From assembly GCA_030527205.1 (NCBI GenBank), contig JAUNBG010000001.1, positions 62,001 to 126,000 of the forward strand: a DNA stretch of 64,000 nucleotides. Direction: 5' to 3'. The notes under the pieces are model-generated. The model made no database searches and was not told the origin of the DNA. It was given only the letters and a program-made list of their open reading frames with translations. The stretch is from Planctomycetia bacterium. GTDB taxonomy: Bacteria > Planctomycetota > Planctomycetia > Pirellulales > Thermoguttaceae. Shown piece after piece: positions 48,394 to 61,629 of the stretch. A program made the translations under genes and the position numbers. Position 1 is the stretch's first letter; each line of letters begins with the position of its first letter.

Positions 48394-49332
48394 TTATTGA
48401 CCTGTTGAAGAAAAGGAATTTCGACTTTCGATATATTGTCGGAGCGAGAACTTCCAATCAGGCATTTGGTAAACATTTTCGAGTTGATGATATTTTGAAC
48501 AATCCAGAGCAGTCAAACAGGAATGAGCGGCGCTGTATCCGTAATCTTTCATTGAAATGGGAACAATATTATGACGTTTCAAACCGCAAAGGTCGACCAA
48601 AACCTGGGCGATTTCGAATGGAGTTGCCATTCCCTGATTGCATAAATGAAAGCGTCCAGTCTTTTGATTGAGAACAAGGGACCGGAGTCCGCGAACCAGA
48701 TCTACGGAATATGTTGGAGAGCAATAATGATCGTTGATAACCTGAATTTGTTGAGTTCTTAAAAAAGCGCGCAAAAGAGTATCGACGAGATTTCCGCCCG
48801 AAAGGTTGCCGCTTGGACCGAAAAGCGAGGACGTTCGAACGATTAAATGGCGTTCCCATTCCGAGGCGGCGCGTTCGCTGTCAAGTTTGGATTTGGCGAA
48901 AACGCTTTCAGGTTGAGCGTTATCCGTTTCCTTTTTGGGCGTCAATAATTCGTTTGGCTTGATTTTGTCAGAATAAAAGACTTCGCCGCAGCTGATTTGA
49001 ACAAGGAGCGCATTGATTCGTTTTGCCGCTTCGCGAAGATTGGCGGCGCCATAAATATTGATTGTTCTTGCTGTATTGGGATGCATTTCGAGCCAATCAA
49101 TTAAATGAATGCCGCTGGCGTTTATAATGACGTCAGGTTTCAATGAAGTTAGAGCATCTAAAACAAAGCGTCGCGAAGAAACATCAAATTCAGGGAGATC
49201 GAATGGGATTATTTCGTCAGGGGGTTGTTGATTAAAATGCCCGGTCATTGTCGAGTTTTCGATTTTTTTGTTCCAGTTTTTTAAAATAACTGATCCAAGC
49301 GTCCCTTTACAACCAATTAAGGCAATTTTCAT
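48394..49332 (-). CDS. RmlD-like (dTDP-4-dehydrorhamnose reductase family) SDR protein
   Basis: Short-chain dehydrogenase fold, 312 residues. The N-terminal cofactor motif is IALIGCKGTLGSVI, and NASGIHLIDWLEMHP resembles the RmlD segment before the active site. At the catalytic YxxxK position the sequence is FAKSK (F145, K149), so the proton-donating Tyr is replaced by Phe. YSPTYSVDLVRGLRSLV-type and SCLTALDCSKYHQL segments match the RmlD C-terminal half. It may be a reductase with altered chemistry or a non-catalytic protein, as in the regulatory methionine adenosyltransferase subunit MAT2B. Lies 24 bp downstream of mnmE and is probably cotranscribed with it. Confidence 0.83.
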   Translation of the reverse strand: MKIALIGCKGTLGSVILKNWNKKIENSTMTGHFNQQPPDEIIPFDLPEFDVSSRRFVLDALTSLKPDVIINASGIHLIDWLEMHPNTARTINIYGAANLREAAKRINALLVQISCGEVFYSDKIKPNELLTPKKETDNAQPESVFAKSKLDSERAASEWERHLIVRTSSLFGPSGNLSGGNLVDTLLRAFLRTQQIQVINDHYCSPTYSVDLVRGLRSLVLNQKTGRFHLCNQGMATPFEIAQVLVDLCGLKRHNIVPISMKDYGYSAAHSCLTALDCSKYHQLENVYQMPDWKFSLRQYIESRNSFSSTGQ

Positions 49333-49356
49333 TATGAGGTTCCGTTATTTTTGATT

Positions 49357-51177
49357 CTATTTTCCGATACAAAAACGACTAAAAATTCTGTCGAGAATGT
49401 CGTCAGTATGAATCGTTCCGAGAATTAATCCGAGTTGATCCAAAGCGACTCGAATTTCTGAGGCGATAAGAATATCGTCTTCGCAGGATTCAACAAGTTG
49501 AGCAGCCAGTTTTAATGATTCAGCCGCTTTGCGTAATGATTCCCGACAACGAATCGCAGTTGAAGGAACAACTTCAGAATAACGATTTTGATGATTAAAT
49601 AAATGACAAATCGCAATTCCCAGTTCGTTGATTCCTTCGTCCGTCAGCGACGAAGTTAATACAATCTTGGTCTTTGAAAATGAAATAGGATTATTGAATA
49701 TTGTATTATTTAAAAGCGATATTACTTTTTTCTTTTGCTGGTCAGAAATCAGATCGGATTTAGTCAGAACGATTATAACGGAATGATTTTTGAAATAATT
49801 GATTTCTGAGTCAGAGAAAAGGAGTTCAAGGTTAGTCGTTTCCATTAATTTTGATATATCGAAACAAAATAAAATGATTTCCGCGTTTTTCAAAGCCAAA
49901 TCGGTTGCCTTTAGAGATTTGATTTCAAGTCCAAAATGGGGAGAATTGGTTTGGAGCGAGAAATTATCAACCTTTTCTTCATTGTTCAACAAGAATAATT
50001 GATCTTTAATTTGATCCTCAATTCCAGCTGTATCGATCAGAAGAAAGGAATGACCTTGAATTGCCATTTCCGATTCCAAATAGTCGCGGGTTGTTCCTGC
50101 AATTTCGGAAACAATAGCGGAAGGAATCGGTTTCTGAGGAATTCGATTTCCGTCATTGTTTGATTGGTTGATATTTGAATCAAAAAATTGATTATCGGAA
50201 TTTGGTAAATTGGAGAAGAAAAAATGTTGAGACAAACAATTGAACAGAGAACTTTTTCCGCTGTTGGGAGATCCGGCAAGAACAATGCGAGGCTTTGTTT
50301 CGATTCCTGTTTGCGAGTCCATTTGGTCTAAAAGAAGACGAATTTTTTCGCTTGAGAAAGAGATTTGATTCGATATTTCTGTTCGACTGACAAATTCAAT
50401 TTCTTCATCGGCAAAATCAAGTCCTGCTTCGATATCGCAAAGAAGTTGAAAAAGAGATTCATGAATTGTCGCTAACGGTTTGCTGATTCCGCCCGCCAAT
50501 TGCATTAAAGCGGTTTTGAGTCCGAGGTCATTTGTTGCGTCAATAACGCCCAAAACAGCTTCTGCCTGCGTTAAGTCAATTCGTCCGGACAAAAAAGCGC
50601 GAAGCGTAAATTCGCCCGGCTGCGCCAATCTTGCCAAACCGGTTGAACAAAGAGCGTTGATTATTGCGTCAAGAATGACAGGCGAACCAGGCAAATGAAG
50701 TTCGGCAGAAGATTGGCCTGTAAACCCGCGATGATTCGGCCAATAATAAAGTCGGCAGGGAACAAATCGTTTGAGTTTTCCCTGTTCTTTGTTTTTCCAA
50801 GGCCGAAACCAACCGTTTATTATTGCCGGAAATTCAGGGTCGGTTATCATTAAGGACGAATCATTCCGATTGTTATTCGAAAAAACGGATTGGCTTTCCT
50901 TTGATGAGTTGGAATCATTTTCCTTAAAACAGGTCGATTCGTTTTGATGAGGGGGAAAAACCTTGTTTTGAGTCGAAACTGATCTTTCCCATTTGGAATT
51001 CAGTGCGAAATTCTGGGACGATATTTGCGATTTAGAAAAAAAAGAAGCGAGAACCGTCAAGACATTCGAGCCCGATAATCGAATAATTCCGCGCGGCGAA
51101 CTTCCTTTGGCTGAAGCTTGCGCAACAATCAAATCGTTCAAGGAATTAAACGAATGACTGGAATTGGATAATGTCAT
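49357..51177 (-). CDS. mnmE: tRNA modification GTPase MnmE
   Basis: GTPase partner of MnmG in U34 modification of tRNAs. 606 residues from ATG 51177 (a TTG at 51195 adds six). The N-terminal formyl-THF-binding domain shows DLIVAQASAKGSSPRGIIRLSG and LPGSPVILDAIINALCSTGLARLAQPGEFTLRAFLSGRIDLTQAEAV. The G domain has GSPNSGKSSL, AGTTRDYLE, DTAGIED and LTKSD. The C-terminus is FSRFCIGK, with the invariant Cys. It is about 150 residues longer than E. coli MnmE (454). The extra is Asn/Ser-rich insertions in the N-terminal domain (about residues 60-120) and inside the G domain around switch I and after G3. Confidence 0.96.
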   Translation of the reverse strand: MTLSNSSHSFNSLNDLIVAQASAKGSSPRGIIRLSGSNVLTVLASFFSKSQISSQNFALNSKWERSVSTQNKVFPPHQNESTCFKENDSNSSKESQSVFSNNNRNDSSLMITDPEFPAIINGWFRPWKNKEQGKLKRFVPCRLYYWPNHRGFTGQSSAELHLPGSPVILDAIINALCSTGLARLAQPGEFTLRAFLSGRIDLTQAEAVLGVIDATNDLGLKTALMQLAGGISKPLATIHESLFQLLCDIEAGLDFADEEIEFVSRTEISNQISFSSEKIRLLLDQMDSQTGIETKPRIVLAGSPNSGKSSLFNCLSQHFFFSNLPNSDNQFFDSNINQSNNDGNRIPQKPIPSAIVSEIAGTTRDYLESEMAIQGHSFLLIDTAGIEDQIKDQLFLLNNEEKVDNFSLQTNSPHFGLEIKSLKATDLALKNAEIILFCFDISKLMETTNLELLFSDSEINYFKNHSVIIVLTKSDLISDQQKKKVISLLNNTIFNNPISFSKTKIVLTSSLTDEGINELGIAICHLFNHQNRYSEVVPSTAIRCRESLRKAAESLKLAAQLVESCEDDILIASEIRVALDQLGLILGTIHTDDILDRIFSRFCIGK

Positions 51178-55742
<4,565 letters not shown>

Positions 55743-55813
55743 ACGATCGATTCATAACTGTATTGAAAAATGTTGTTTTTTTCTGTTGTTGAACAGAAAA
55801 CATCGGATTTGCT

Positions 55814-55852
55814 TAATGAAGCCGAGGCAAATTTGCTCAAACGGCTTCATTA
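55814..55852 (+). terminator. Hairpin downstream of the beta-galactosidase
   Basis: Perfect 11-bp stem TAATGAAGCCG (55814-55824) with CGGCTTCATTA (55842-55852). The 17-nt loop contains the smaller palindrome GCAAATTTGC. It lies 72 bp after the stop, followed by an AT-rich stretch with T-runs. Likely a terminator, though the loop is large and the T-run delayed. Confidence 0.6.
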
Positions 55853-55916
55853 TTGAATATTTTCTGAATTTTGATAATATTTTTGAATTTTTTTAAGAAA
55901 AAATTCTTGCTCCCGC

Positions 55917-55944
55917 TTGAATTTCCTCTTAAATGTAATATAAT
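55917..55944 (+). promoter_or_regulatory. Promoter for the 88-aa gene
   Basis: TTGAAT (55917-55922), 16-nt spacer, TATAAT (55939-55944). The start of transcription would be near 55951, leaving a leader of about 200 nt before ATG 56150. Confidence 0.6.
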
Positions 55945-55950
55945 TCCCTT

Positions 55951-56149
55951 GAAAATCTAGGAGTGTTTATTGCTTTCTGGTTTTGCGAAAACCGAAAAAG
56001 AGCGTTGATATGCTCTGCATTGTTGCTCTTTTCGGGATCATTTTAAGAAACAATTTCTTTTCTTAGTCAAATAGCCTTTTTGGTTCGAAAACCAAGGACT
56101 ATGAGAATTGAGTTTGTTTTAACATCGATACTTTTGTAAAGGATTTTTC
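55951..56149 (+). ncRNA. Structured leader RNA (candidate cis-regulatory or small RNA)
   Basis: Between the promoter and ATG 56150 several hairpins follow each other. GGTTTT-GCG-AAAACC is at 55979-55993. An AAAGAGC arm near 55997-56003 can pair with GCTCT at about 56011 or with GCTCTTTT at about 56024. AAGAAA-CAA-TTTCTT follows near 56046. TTGGTT-CGAA-AACCAA is at 56080-56095. No known riboswitch, tmRNA, SRP or RNase P consensus was recognised. The two alternative partners for one arm would allow switching. Confidence 0.45.
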
Positions 56150-56416
56150 ATGAAAAGCGAAATTTACGCTGACGGCATTGGCCAAATTCATTTTGCTGGC
56201 GGAATGGTTCGATTCGATTTCGTCACTCTTCAACCGACCGCAGACGGCGAAGCTCCGACCCCTGAAAAGAGCGAACGAATCATTATGCCGCCGCAAGGTT
56301 TCCTCAATACTTTTAACAGTATGCAACAACTCATTGACAAACTTGTCGCTGCTGGCGTTCTCCAAAAGAATCCTCAGTTCAACCAGCAACAACTTAATCA
56401 ACCGAATCAACAATAA
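56150..56416 (+). CDS. Small hypothetical protein (88 aa)
   Basis: Not recognised. It starts MKSEIYADGIGQIHFAGGMVRFDFVTLQP and looks like a small beta-rich domain. A short linker, IIMPPQGFLNTFNSMQQLIDKLVAAGV (probable helix) and a Gln/Asn-rich tail follow. No signal peptide, Cys or membrane segment. ATG 56150 follows AAAGGA. It has its own promoter, an unusually long structured leader and a strong terminator about 70 bp after the stop, so it is an independent, probably well-expressed transcription unit. Confidence 0.75.
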   Translation: MKSEIYADGIGQIHFAGGMVRFDFVTLQPTADGEAPTPEKSERIIMPPQGFLNTFNSMQQLIDKLVAAGVLQKNPQFNQQQLNQPNQQ

Positions 56417-56484
56417 TTGTTGAATAACGGTCCAGACAGTTAAAGTCAGTAAATCATTTTATGATTTATTTTGCTTTTTCTGTT

Positions 56485-56517
56485 AAAAAAGTCGAACTTA
56501 TGGTTCGACTTTTTTAT
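56485..56517 (+). terminator. Rho-independent terminator after the 88-aa gene
   Basis: Stem GTCGAAC (56491-56497) with GTTCGAC (56503-56509), loop TTATG. It is preceded by six A and followed by six T, giving a longer A-U stem and a classic tail. Confidence 0.92.
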
Positions 56518-56848
56518 TTCGAATGGATTCATTTTAACAACCAGAAGAAACATCTGTCAAATAAATATTCTCAACTGAAATCAATCTCTTCTTTTCGACC
56601 TTTCGTTTTCGATGATTGAATATTTTCAATCGAATTGAATCAATAAAATTATTTCTAAAAAATTTTTTATGCTGATTGCAAATTGGATTAAAACTGGTTA
56701 TACTCAATTTTTAGAGTTTTAATGTTTTTTAATTAATGAAAGATTCATTTTCAACTTTGAGGACAAATTTTTATGTTTTGAATTATGTTCAATATAGATA
56801 AAAACTTGTTTGCAAAAAGACAGAAAATGTCCGCAGCTTGAAAATAAA

Positions 56849-56958
56849 AGGAAGTTCTAAAAACCTGTTTTTTGCAATAAACTCCGCTCGGAAAACGTCG
56901 CAAAACCAGTTCCTGCGGACGAGACGTCCGCGCTTCCAACGGGTTTTTAGAACTTCCT
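56849..56958. repeat. Family 1 MITE-like repeat, copy h
   Basis: 110 bp with perfect 16-bp terminal inverted repeats AGGAAGTTCTAAAAAC and GTTTTTAGAACTTCCT, and the perfect palindromic core GCGGACGAGACGTCCGC. ATAAA flanks it directly on both sides (56844-56848 and 56959-56963). This is the best-preserved copy. Confidence 0.95.
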
Positions 56959-57069
56959 ATAAAAAATCAGCGGAAACCCGACATAATTAAAAACGTTTCT
57001 TTAATCAATAAGATTGTTTCTTTTTGACAATATGTTTTGACATCTCTTGCAAGTTTTAAGGAGAAAAAA

Positions 57070-58356
57070 ATGCGTAAACGGATCGGTTTGTCGCTTTTGA
57101 TTTTGTTGTTTTTGGGGTTGAATGTTTTTTTAACCCAAAAGGTTATTGCTCTGGAAACAGAAGAAGGTTTTGTTTCGCTCTTCAACGGCGAAAACCTTGA
57201 CGGTTGGGTTAAAAGGGGCGGCGATGCAACTTATCGGGTTGCAGACGGAGAGATTATCGGCGAATGTCAACCTGGGCCTTTTAATACTTTTCTTTGTTCC
57301 GAGCAGGAATTTGGCGATTTTATTTTAAAACTTGACTTCAAAGTTGCCGTTCCAGGCAATTCAGGCGTTCAGTTCCGGAGTCACGCCCGCCCTGATGTCG
57401 AAAATCGCGAACGCGTTTTTGGTTATCAGGCAGAAATTGATCCTTCCGATGTGAACGATACAGGACGCATTTATGACGAAGGGCGTCGCGGTCATCAATA
57501 CGGAATCATTTGGCTCGACAGAACGCCCGATGACAAACTTGTCGAAGCTCGCGCTGCTTATAAACCGGGCGAATGGAATGAAATGGAAATTCAATGCGTT
57601 GGTCCGTCGATTCGAACTTGGATCAATGGCGTTCAGGTTGTCAATTTTTTTGATTATCTTGATCTTTCCGGTTTTCTTGCTCTTCAGGTTCATGCAGGCA
57701 ATCAGGGAACGATTCATTGGAAAAATATTCGAATCAAAGATTTGGGCGTCAGCGAATGGCATCCGTTCTTTGTTGACGGCAAAGACGGCAAACAACTTGT
57801 TGCTGCTTATAAATTTGTTCCTGAATGCTGGAAGTTCAATGACGAAGAAGGTTATTTGATCGGTTATCATACTAAAACGGAAGTTCGCGACGGTTTGATT
57901 GTTTCCGACGGTCAATATGATAATTTTGCCGCCCGCGTTACTTATCAAATTAATGGCGGAAACAGCGCTCTTTATTTCCGTGCGGAAGAAGTCAATACAA
58001 GTTGGTTGCTTCGCGGTTATCAAAATGAAATTGCCGGCAATGAAGCGGAAGCAGGAATTTGGCATACAGCAGGCGATCAACAACCAGGACGCGGTTGGCT
58101 TGGCAAAAATGAAGAGCTGGTCAAAAAACTTCGCAATGAAAACGATTGGAATACAATTTGTTCGATCGCTTATAAAGATCGGATTATGACTTTCCTCAAC
58201 GGGTTTAATATTGTCGATATAAACGATCCAGAAGGGGAAAAAATTGGAAAACTCGGTCTTCAACTTCATGGCGGCGCCGACGTCGAAATGAAATTCAAAG
58301 ATTTCGAAGTCCTTCCGATTACGCCTCAAATGCAACGTTTGATTGATCGAGAATAA
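57070..58356 (+). CDS. Secreted protein with two DUF1080 (3-keto-disaccharide hydrolase) domains
   Basis: 428 residues from ATG 57070 behind AAGGAG. A signal peptide covers about residues 1-28 (LSLLILLFLGLNVFL, cleavage near VIALE). Domain 1 (about 35-215) starts FVSLFNGENLDGW. It contains DFILKLDFKVAVPGNSGVQFRS and WNEMEIQCVGPSIRTWING. Domain 2 (about 230-425) repeats the concanavalin-like fold: CWKFNDEEGYLIGY, GGNSALYFRAEE and WNTICSIAYKDRIMTFLNG. DUF1080 members hydrolyse 3-keto-glycosides or act as glycan-binding domains. Which applies here is not shown. It acts outside the cytoplasm. Neighbour of the beta-galactosidase and a second DUF1080 gene. Confidence 0.92.
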   Translation: MRKRIGLSLLILLFLGLNVFLTQKVIALETEEGFVSLFNGENLDGWVKRGGDATYRVADGEIIGECQPGPFNTFLCSEQEFGDFILKLDFKVAVPGNSGVQFRSHARPDVENRERVFGYQAEIDPSDVNDTGRIYDEGRRGHQYGIIWLDRTPDDKLVEARAAYKPGEWNEMEIQCVGPSIRTWINGVQVVNFFDYLDLSGFLALQVHAGNQGTIHWKNIRIKDLGVSEWHPFFVDGKDGKQLVAAYKFVPECWKFNDEEGYLIGYHTKTEVRDGLIVSDGQYDNFAARVTYQINGGNSALYFRAEEVNTSWLLRGYQNEIAGNEAEAGIWHTAGDQQPGRGWLGKNEELVKKLRNENDWNTICSIAYKDRIMTFLNGFNIVDINDPEGEKIGKLGLQLHGGADVEMKFKDFEVLPITPQMQRLIDRE

Positions 58357-58701
58357 GTTTTGCAAAATTCAATTTTAAGAACAATAATTAATTTTTGAAT
58401 TGCGCATGGGATTGATAAAAAAGATCGTCAAGATCGCGTTTGTTTTTTTGACGATTCTTTTGGTTTTCTTTTTTCCGAATTGTTTTTGTTGGAATGGCAA
58501 TGTTTTATACTGAATCCGAAATGTTTCAAATCTTGCGACATTGCCTTCTTCCGTTCATTCTTGACCGGGTTGCAAACAGAAAGAGTCGGAATTGTTTGAA
58601 CGCTGAGCATAAAACGACTTTTTGATATATTGGAAAATCAATTTTATATCGAACGGTTGTTGGATGAATATTGAAACAAATTTAAAAATAAGAGATTGAA
58701 A
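58357..58701. other. Intergenic, nothing recognised
   Basis: 345 T-rich bp between the two DUF1080 genes; no terminator, repeat or RNA gene is evident. Confidence 0.35.
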
Positions 58702-59739
58702 ATGACAAAAAATAAAATGTTGATTTTGGCCGCTTTTGTTGCGGTTTGTTTGGGAGCGTCTTATTCATGCGCTCAAGAATTGACAAGTCTTGATCAAGTT
58801 CAAAAGAGCGAGTTTGCTTTCGATTATGAACTTCAAGGCGAATATCTTTCGCCGTCTGATGGCCGGGCTTATCAGGTTATTGCTGACGGCAACGGCAAAT
58901 TTCGAGTTGTCGGATATCCAGGCGGTCTTCCGGGCAACGGTTGGGATCGCAGTATGGCAAGATTTTTTGGCGAAGGGGAAATCGTTGAGAACGAACTCGT
59001 TGTTACTGGAATCAAAATGAATATTCCGAAACGCGAAAATCCGGACATTATCTTTAATGACGAACAAAAAGCGATGAAATTGCGAGCTTATTATAAAGGG
59101 GATGACATCTTTTTAAACTTTAAAGACGAGAAAAAACTCGAAAGAGTTTATCGCGAAAGTCCGACTTTAGGAATGCCGGCTCCTGAAGGCGCTTATGTTG
59201 TTTTTGATGGAACGAATCTTGATCAATTCCTGGATGGCGCAAAAATGAATAAAGAGACCAAAACTCTTTGGGCCGAAGCGACATCCAAACCTTTTGAAAA
59301 AGATCGATCTTATCATCTTCATTTGGAATTCCTGACTTCTTTTATGCCAAAAAGTCACGGACAAGCTCGTTCGAACAGCGGAGTTTATCTTGCTCAGAGT
59401 TATGAATGTCAGGTTCTGGATTCTTTTGGACTTGAAGGCGAAAATAACGAATGCGGCGGGTTTTATCAAGCGAGTCAGCCGCTTGTTAATATGTGTTTCC
59501 CGCCATTGACTTGGCAGACTTATGATTTCGACTTTACTCCGGCGAAATATGACGGCGATAAAAAAGTCGAAAATGCTCGCATTACTCTTCTTCATAATGG
59601 CGTTTTGATTCATGACGACTTAGAATTAAAAGATGCGACTCCCGGTTGTCTTCCCGAAGCCAATGAAGCGCGAGGCCTTTATTTGCAAGGTCACGGAAAT
59701 AAGGTTCAATATCGAAACATTTGGGTTGAATATAAATAA
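58702..59739 (+). CDS. Secreted DUF1080 domain protein
   Basis: 345 residues from ATG 58702 (a TTG two codons upstream is less likely). A signal peptide (MLILAAFVAVCLGASYSCAQ) is followed by a small domain, about residues 30-150 (LQGEYLSPSDGRAYQVIADG, GKFRVVGYPGGLPGNGWDRS). This pairs with DUF1080 in several planctomycete proteins as I recall them. The DUF1080 domain (about 165-345) begins AYVVFDGTNLDQFLDG. It contains LHLEFLTSFMPKS, SNSGVYLAQSYECQVLDSFGL and WQTYDFDFTPAKYDG, the usual glycan-pocket signature. Secreted or periplasmic. A family 1 repeat begins at the base directly after the stop codon. Confidence 0.92.
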   Translation: MTKNKMLILAAFVAVCLGASYSCAQELTSLDQVQKSEFAFDYELQGEYLSPSDGRAYQVIADGNGKFRVVGYPGGLPGNGWDRSMARFFGEGEIVENELVVTGIKMNIPKRENPDIIFNDEQKAMKLRAYYKGDDIFLNFKDEKKLERVYRESPTLGMPAPEGAYVVFDGTNLDQFLDGAKMNKETKTLWAEATSKPFEKDRSYHLHLEFLTSFMPKSHGQARSNSGVYLAQSYECQVLDSFGLEGENNECGGFYQASQPLVNMCFPPLTWQTYDFDFTPAKYDGDKKVENARITLLHNGVLIHDDLELKDATPGCLPEANEARGLYLQGHGNKVQYRNIWVEYK

Positions 59740-59850
59740 AGGAAGTTCTAAAAAACTGTTTTTTGCAATAAACTCAATTCAGGAAGCGTCTCAAAAAAAC
59801 TTCTTGCGGACGAGATATTTGCGTTCCCAGCGGGTTTTGGGGAATTTCCT
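59740..59850. repeat. Family 1 MITE-like repeat, copy i
   Basis: 111 bp starting at the base after the DUF1080 stop. Ends AGGAAGTTCTAAAAAA and GGAATTTCCT (decayed). Core GCGGACGAGATATTTGCG. Same orientation as copies a and h. It may act as transcription terminator of the upstream gene. Confidence 0.85.
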
Positions 59851-60236
59851 GTAAATTTTGTAGTCCGGTCCATTTTAAACGATAAAATGACTTTGATCGA
59901 ATGATTTTTGCTTGAGGGAATTTCAAGGTCGTCGTTTTGAGGCGACGACTTGGAATCCTAATTTTGGATTTCATAATCAATCCTCATTCGACAATGTTCA
60001 AAGTCGTTAACGTTGCAACAAAAATGATTGAGACAATCAAAAGAAAAAAAGGAGTTAAAAGCGTCCATTATTTTTTCGTTCTATACTCATTTTGTCTTGT
60101 CCATTTTTATCGATGATACTCTTCCGAAAAATGGGTTTTCTCATAAAATGAAAGAGTTTTCAGGAGCATATTTTAAGAGAATTCCTTAAAAGAGGAATCA
60201 TCTTTTTAATTTAAGGAATTTGGAGAAAATAGAATA

Positions 60237-61448
60237 ATGGCGTTTACAAGAAAAGAAAACAGACAATCAAGTCGTTCAAGATCAGGGCGAGGGAAAAAAT
60301 CAACGATTTCAATGGGAAAGTCGGACGCAAAATCGGGAAAGAGAAGAAAAGCCGCCTCGTTTTCCCCAGCTTCTGGAAAAAAAACTCGTTTTGCTTTGAA
60401 AGATCAAGCGGATAACAATTTGGAAAATCGATCTCGAAGCTCGAAGACTCAATTGAGAAATGGCGAAAGTCGATCGTTGAGCTTAGAAGAGCAATCGCGA
60501 CTTTCCGGGAGTCGTCCCGGGACGAAATTAATGAATCGAGATCAAAAATCTCGAAGAAAAGTTGTTCGCGCTTCTCGGAAGTCCTCTTTTTCTAAAAATC
60601 GAACGGCGTCTGATTATCGCAAGGAAGCCGGTTCCGTCTTTTCAAGTTTTTCAACGCCAACCAGATCAACCCAAGACGGTCGTTTAAATCTTTCCGATCG
60701 AGAATTTTCTAAAGGACATCGCCTTCAAAAAGTTCTCGCAGCCGCAGGATATGGAAGTCGACGTCAATGCGAAGAATTGATTTCAACAGGCCGCGTTGAG
60801 GTTGACGGTCAAGTTGTTTCTGAACTTGGAGCTCGCGTTTTGCCTGACAGTCAAAAAATTCGCGTTGACGGCGAACTTCTTCCCAAAATGAAGCCGGTCT
60901 ATTTGGCCATTAACAAACCAAAAGGAATTCTTTGTACAAATCGGGATCAACAGGGTCGGCGTCGCGTCATTGATTTGATTCCTTCTCAATTTGGTCGACT
61001 GTTTTCTGTTGGCCGACTTGATCAAAATAGCGAAGGGCTTCTTTTAATGACCAATGACGGCGAATTAACAGAGCGTCTGACTCATCCTCGCTTTGAGGTT
61101 CCCAAAAAATATAAGGTTCAAGTTGCCGGACTCGTTGAATACGATGTCGTTAAAACCTTGAAAAAAGGGGTCTATATTGCTGAAGGAATTGTTCAGGCTG
61201 ACGACGTTGTTATTAAATCGCGTTACAAACAGAGTTCGATTCTGGAAATTGTTCTCAAAGAGGGCAAAAATCGAGAAATTCGTCGAATGCTGGCTCGACT
61301 GGGACATAAAGTTTTACAGCTTCAACGGGTCGCTATCGGTCCGGTTAAATTGGGAAAATTGCTGCCAGGCGAATTTCGTCGTTTAACAAATCAAGAAATT
61401 TCGCAACTTTATAAAACCGTCGAATTTCATCCAAGTCAGGAATTTTAG
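60237..61448 (+). CDS. RsuA/RluB family rRNA pseudouridine synthase with basic N-terminal extension
   Basis: Converts uridine to pseudouridine in rRNA. 403 residues. Residues 1 to about 155 are a Ser/Arg/Lys-rich low-complexity extension. An S4 RNA-binding domain (about 160-205; HRLQKVLAAAGYGSRRQCEELISTGRVEVDGQVV) precedes the catalytic domain. That domain holds YLAINKPKGILCTNRD, the catalytic Asp262 in VGRLDQNSEGLLLMTNDGEL, HPRFEVPKKYKV and EGKNREIRRMLARLGHKV. Overall closest to RluB (23S U2605) in pattern, but RsuA or RluE/F specificity cannot be excluded. ATG 60237 has a GGAG site at long spacing. A plus-strand monocistron. Confidence 0.93.
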   Translation: MAFTRKENRQSSRSRSGRGKKSTISMGKSDAKSGKRRKAASFSPASGKKTRFALKDQADNNLENRSRSSKTQLRNGESRSLSLEEQSRLSGSRPGTKLMNRDQKSRRKVVRASRKSSFSKNRTASDYRKEAGSVFSSFSTPTRSTQDGRLNLSDREFSKGHRLQKVLAAAGYGSRRQCEELISTGRVEVDGQVVSELGARVLPDSQKIRVDGELLPKMKPVYLAINKPKGILCTNRDQQGRRRVIDLIPSQFGRLFSVGRLDQNSEGLLLMTNDGELTERLTHPRFEVPKKYKVQVAGLVEYDVVKTLKKGVYIAEGIVQADDVVIKSRYKQSSILEIVLKEGKNREIRRMLARLGHKVLQLQRVAIGPVKLGKLLPGEFRRLTNQEISQLYKTVEFHPSQEF

Positions 61449-61629
61449 CCCGTTTTTATATTTTGCGTGTTGTTATTCATTTGGTTTGCCTGGAATTAAT
61501 TGATAACATCTTAAAAAAACCTTTGTTTTTTTCTTGCATTACTGACGAAAAATAATTGTTGATATATAATGGAACAAAACATTCCTTAACGATTTTAACT
61601 TTTCAAGCATTCATGAATGGGAGTCTTTT

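Noticed and set aside
57361-58365. 334-codon minus-strand frame opposite the two-domain DUF1080 gene
   Set aside because: Shadow of a clearly homologous gene on the other strand.
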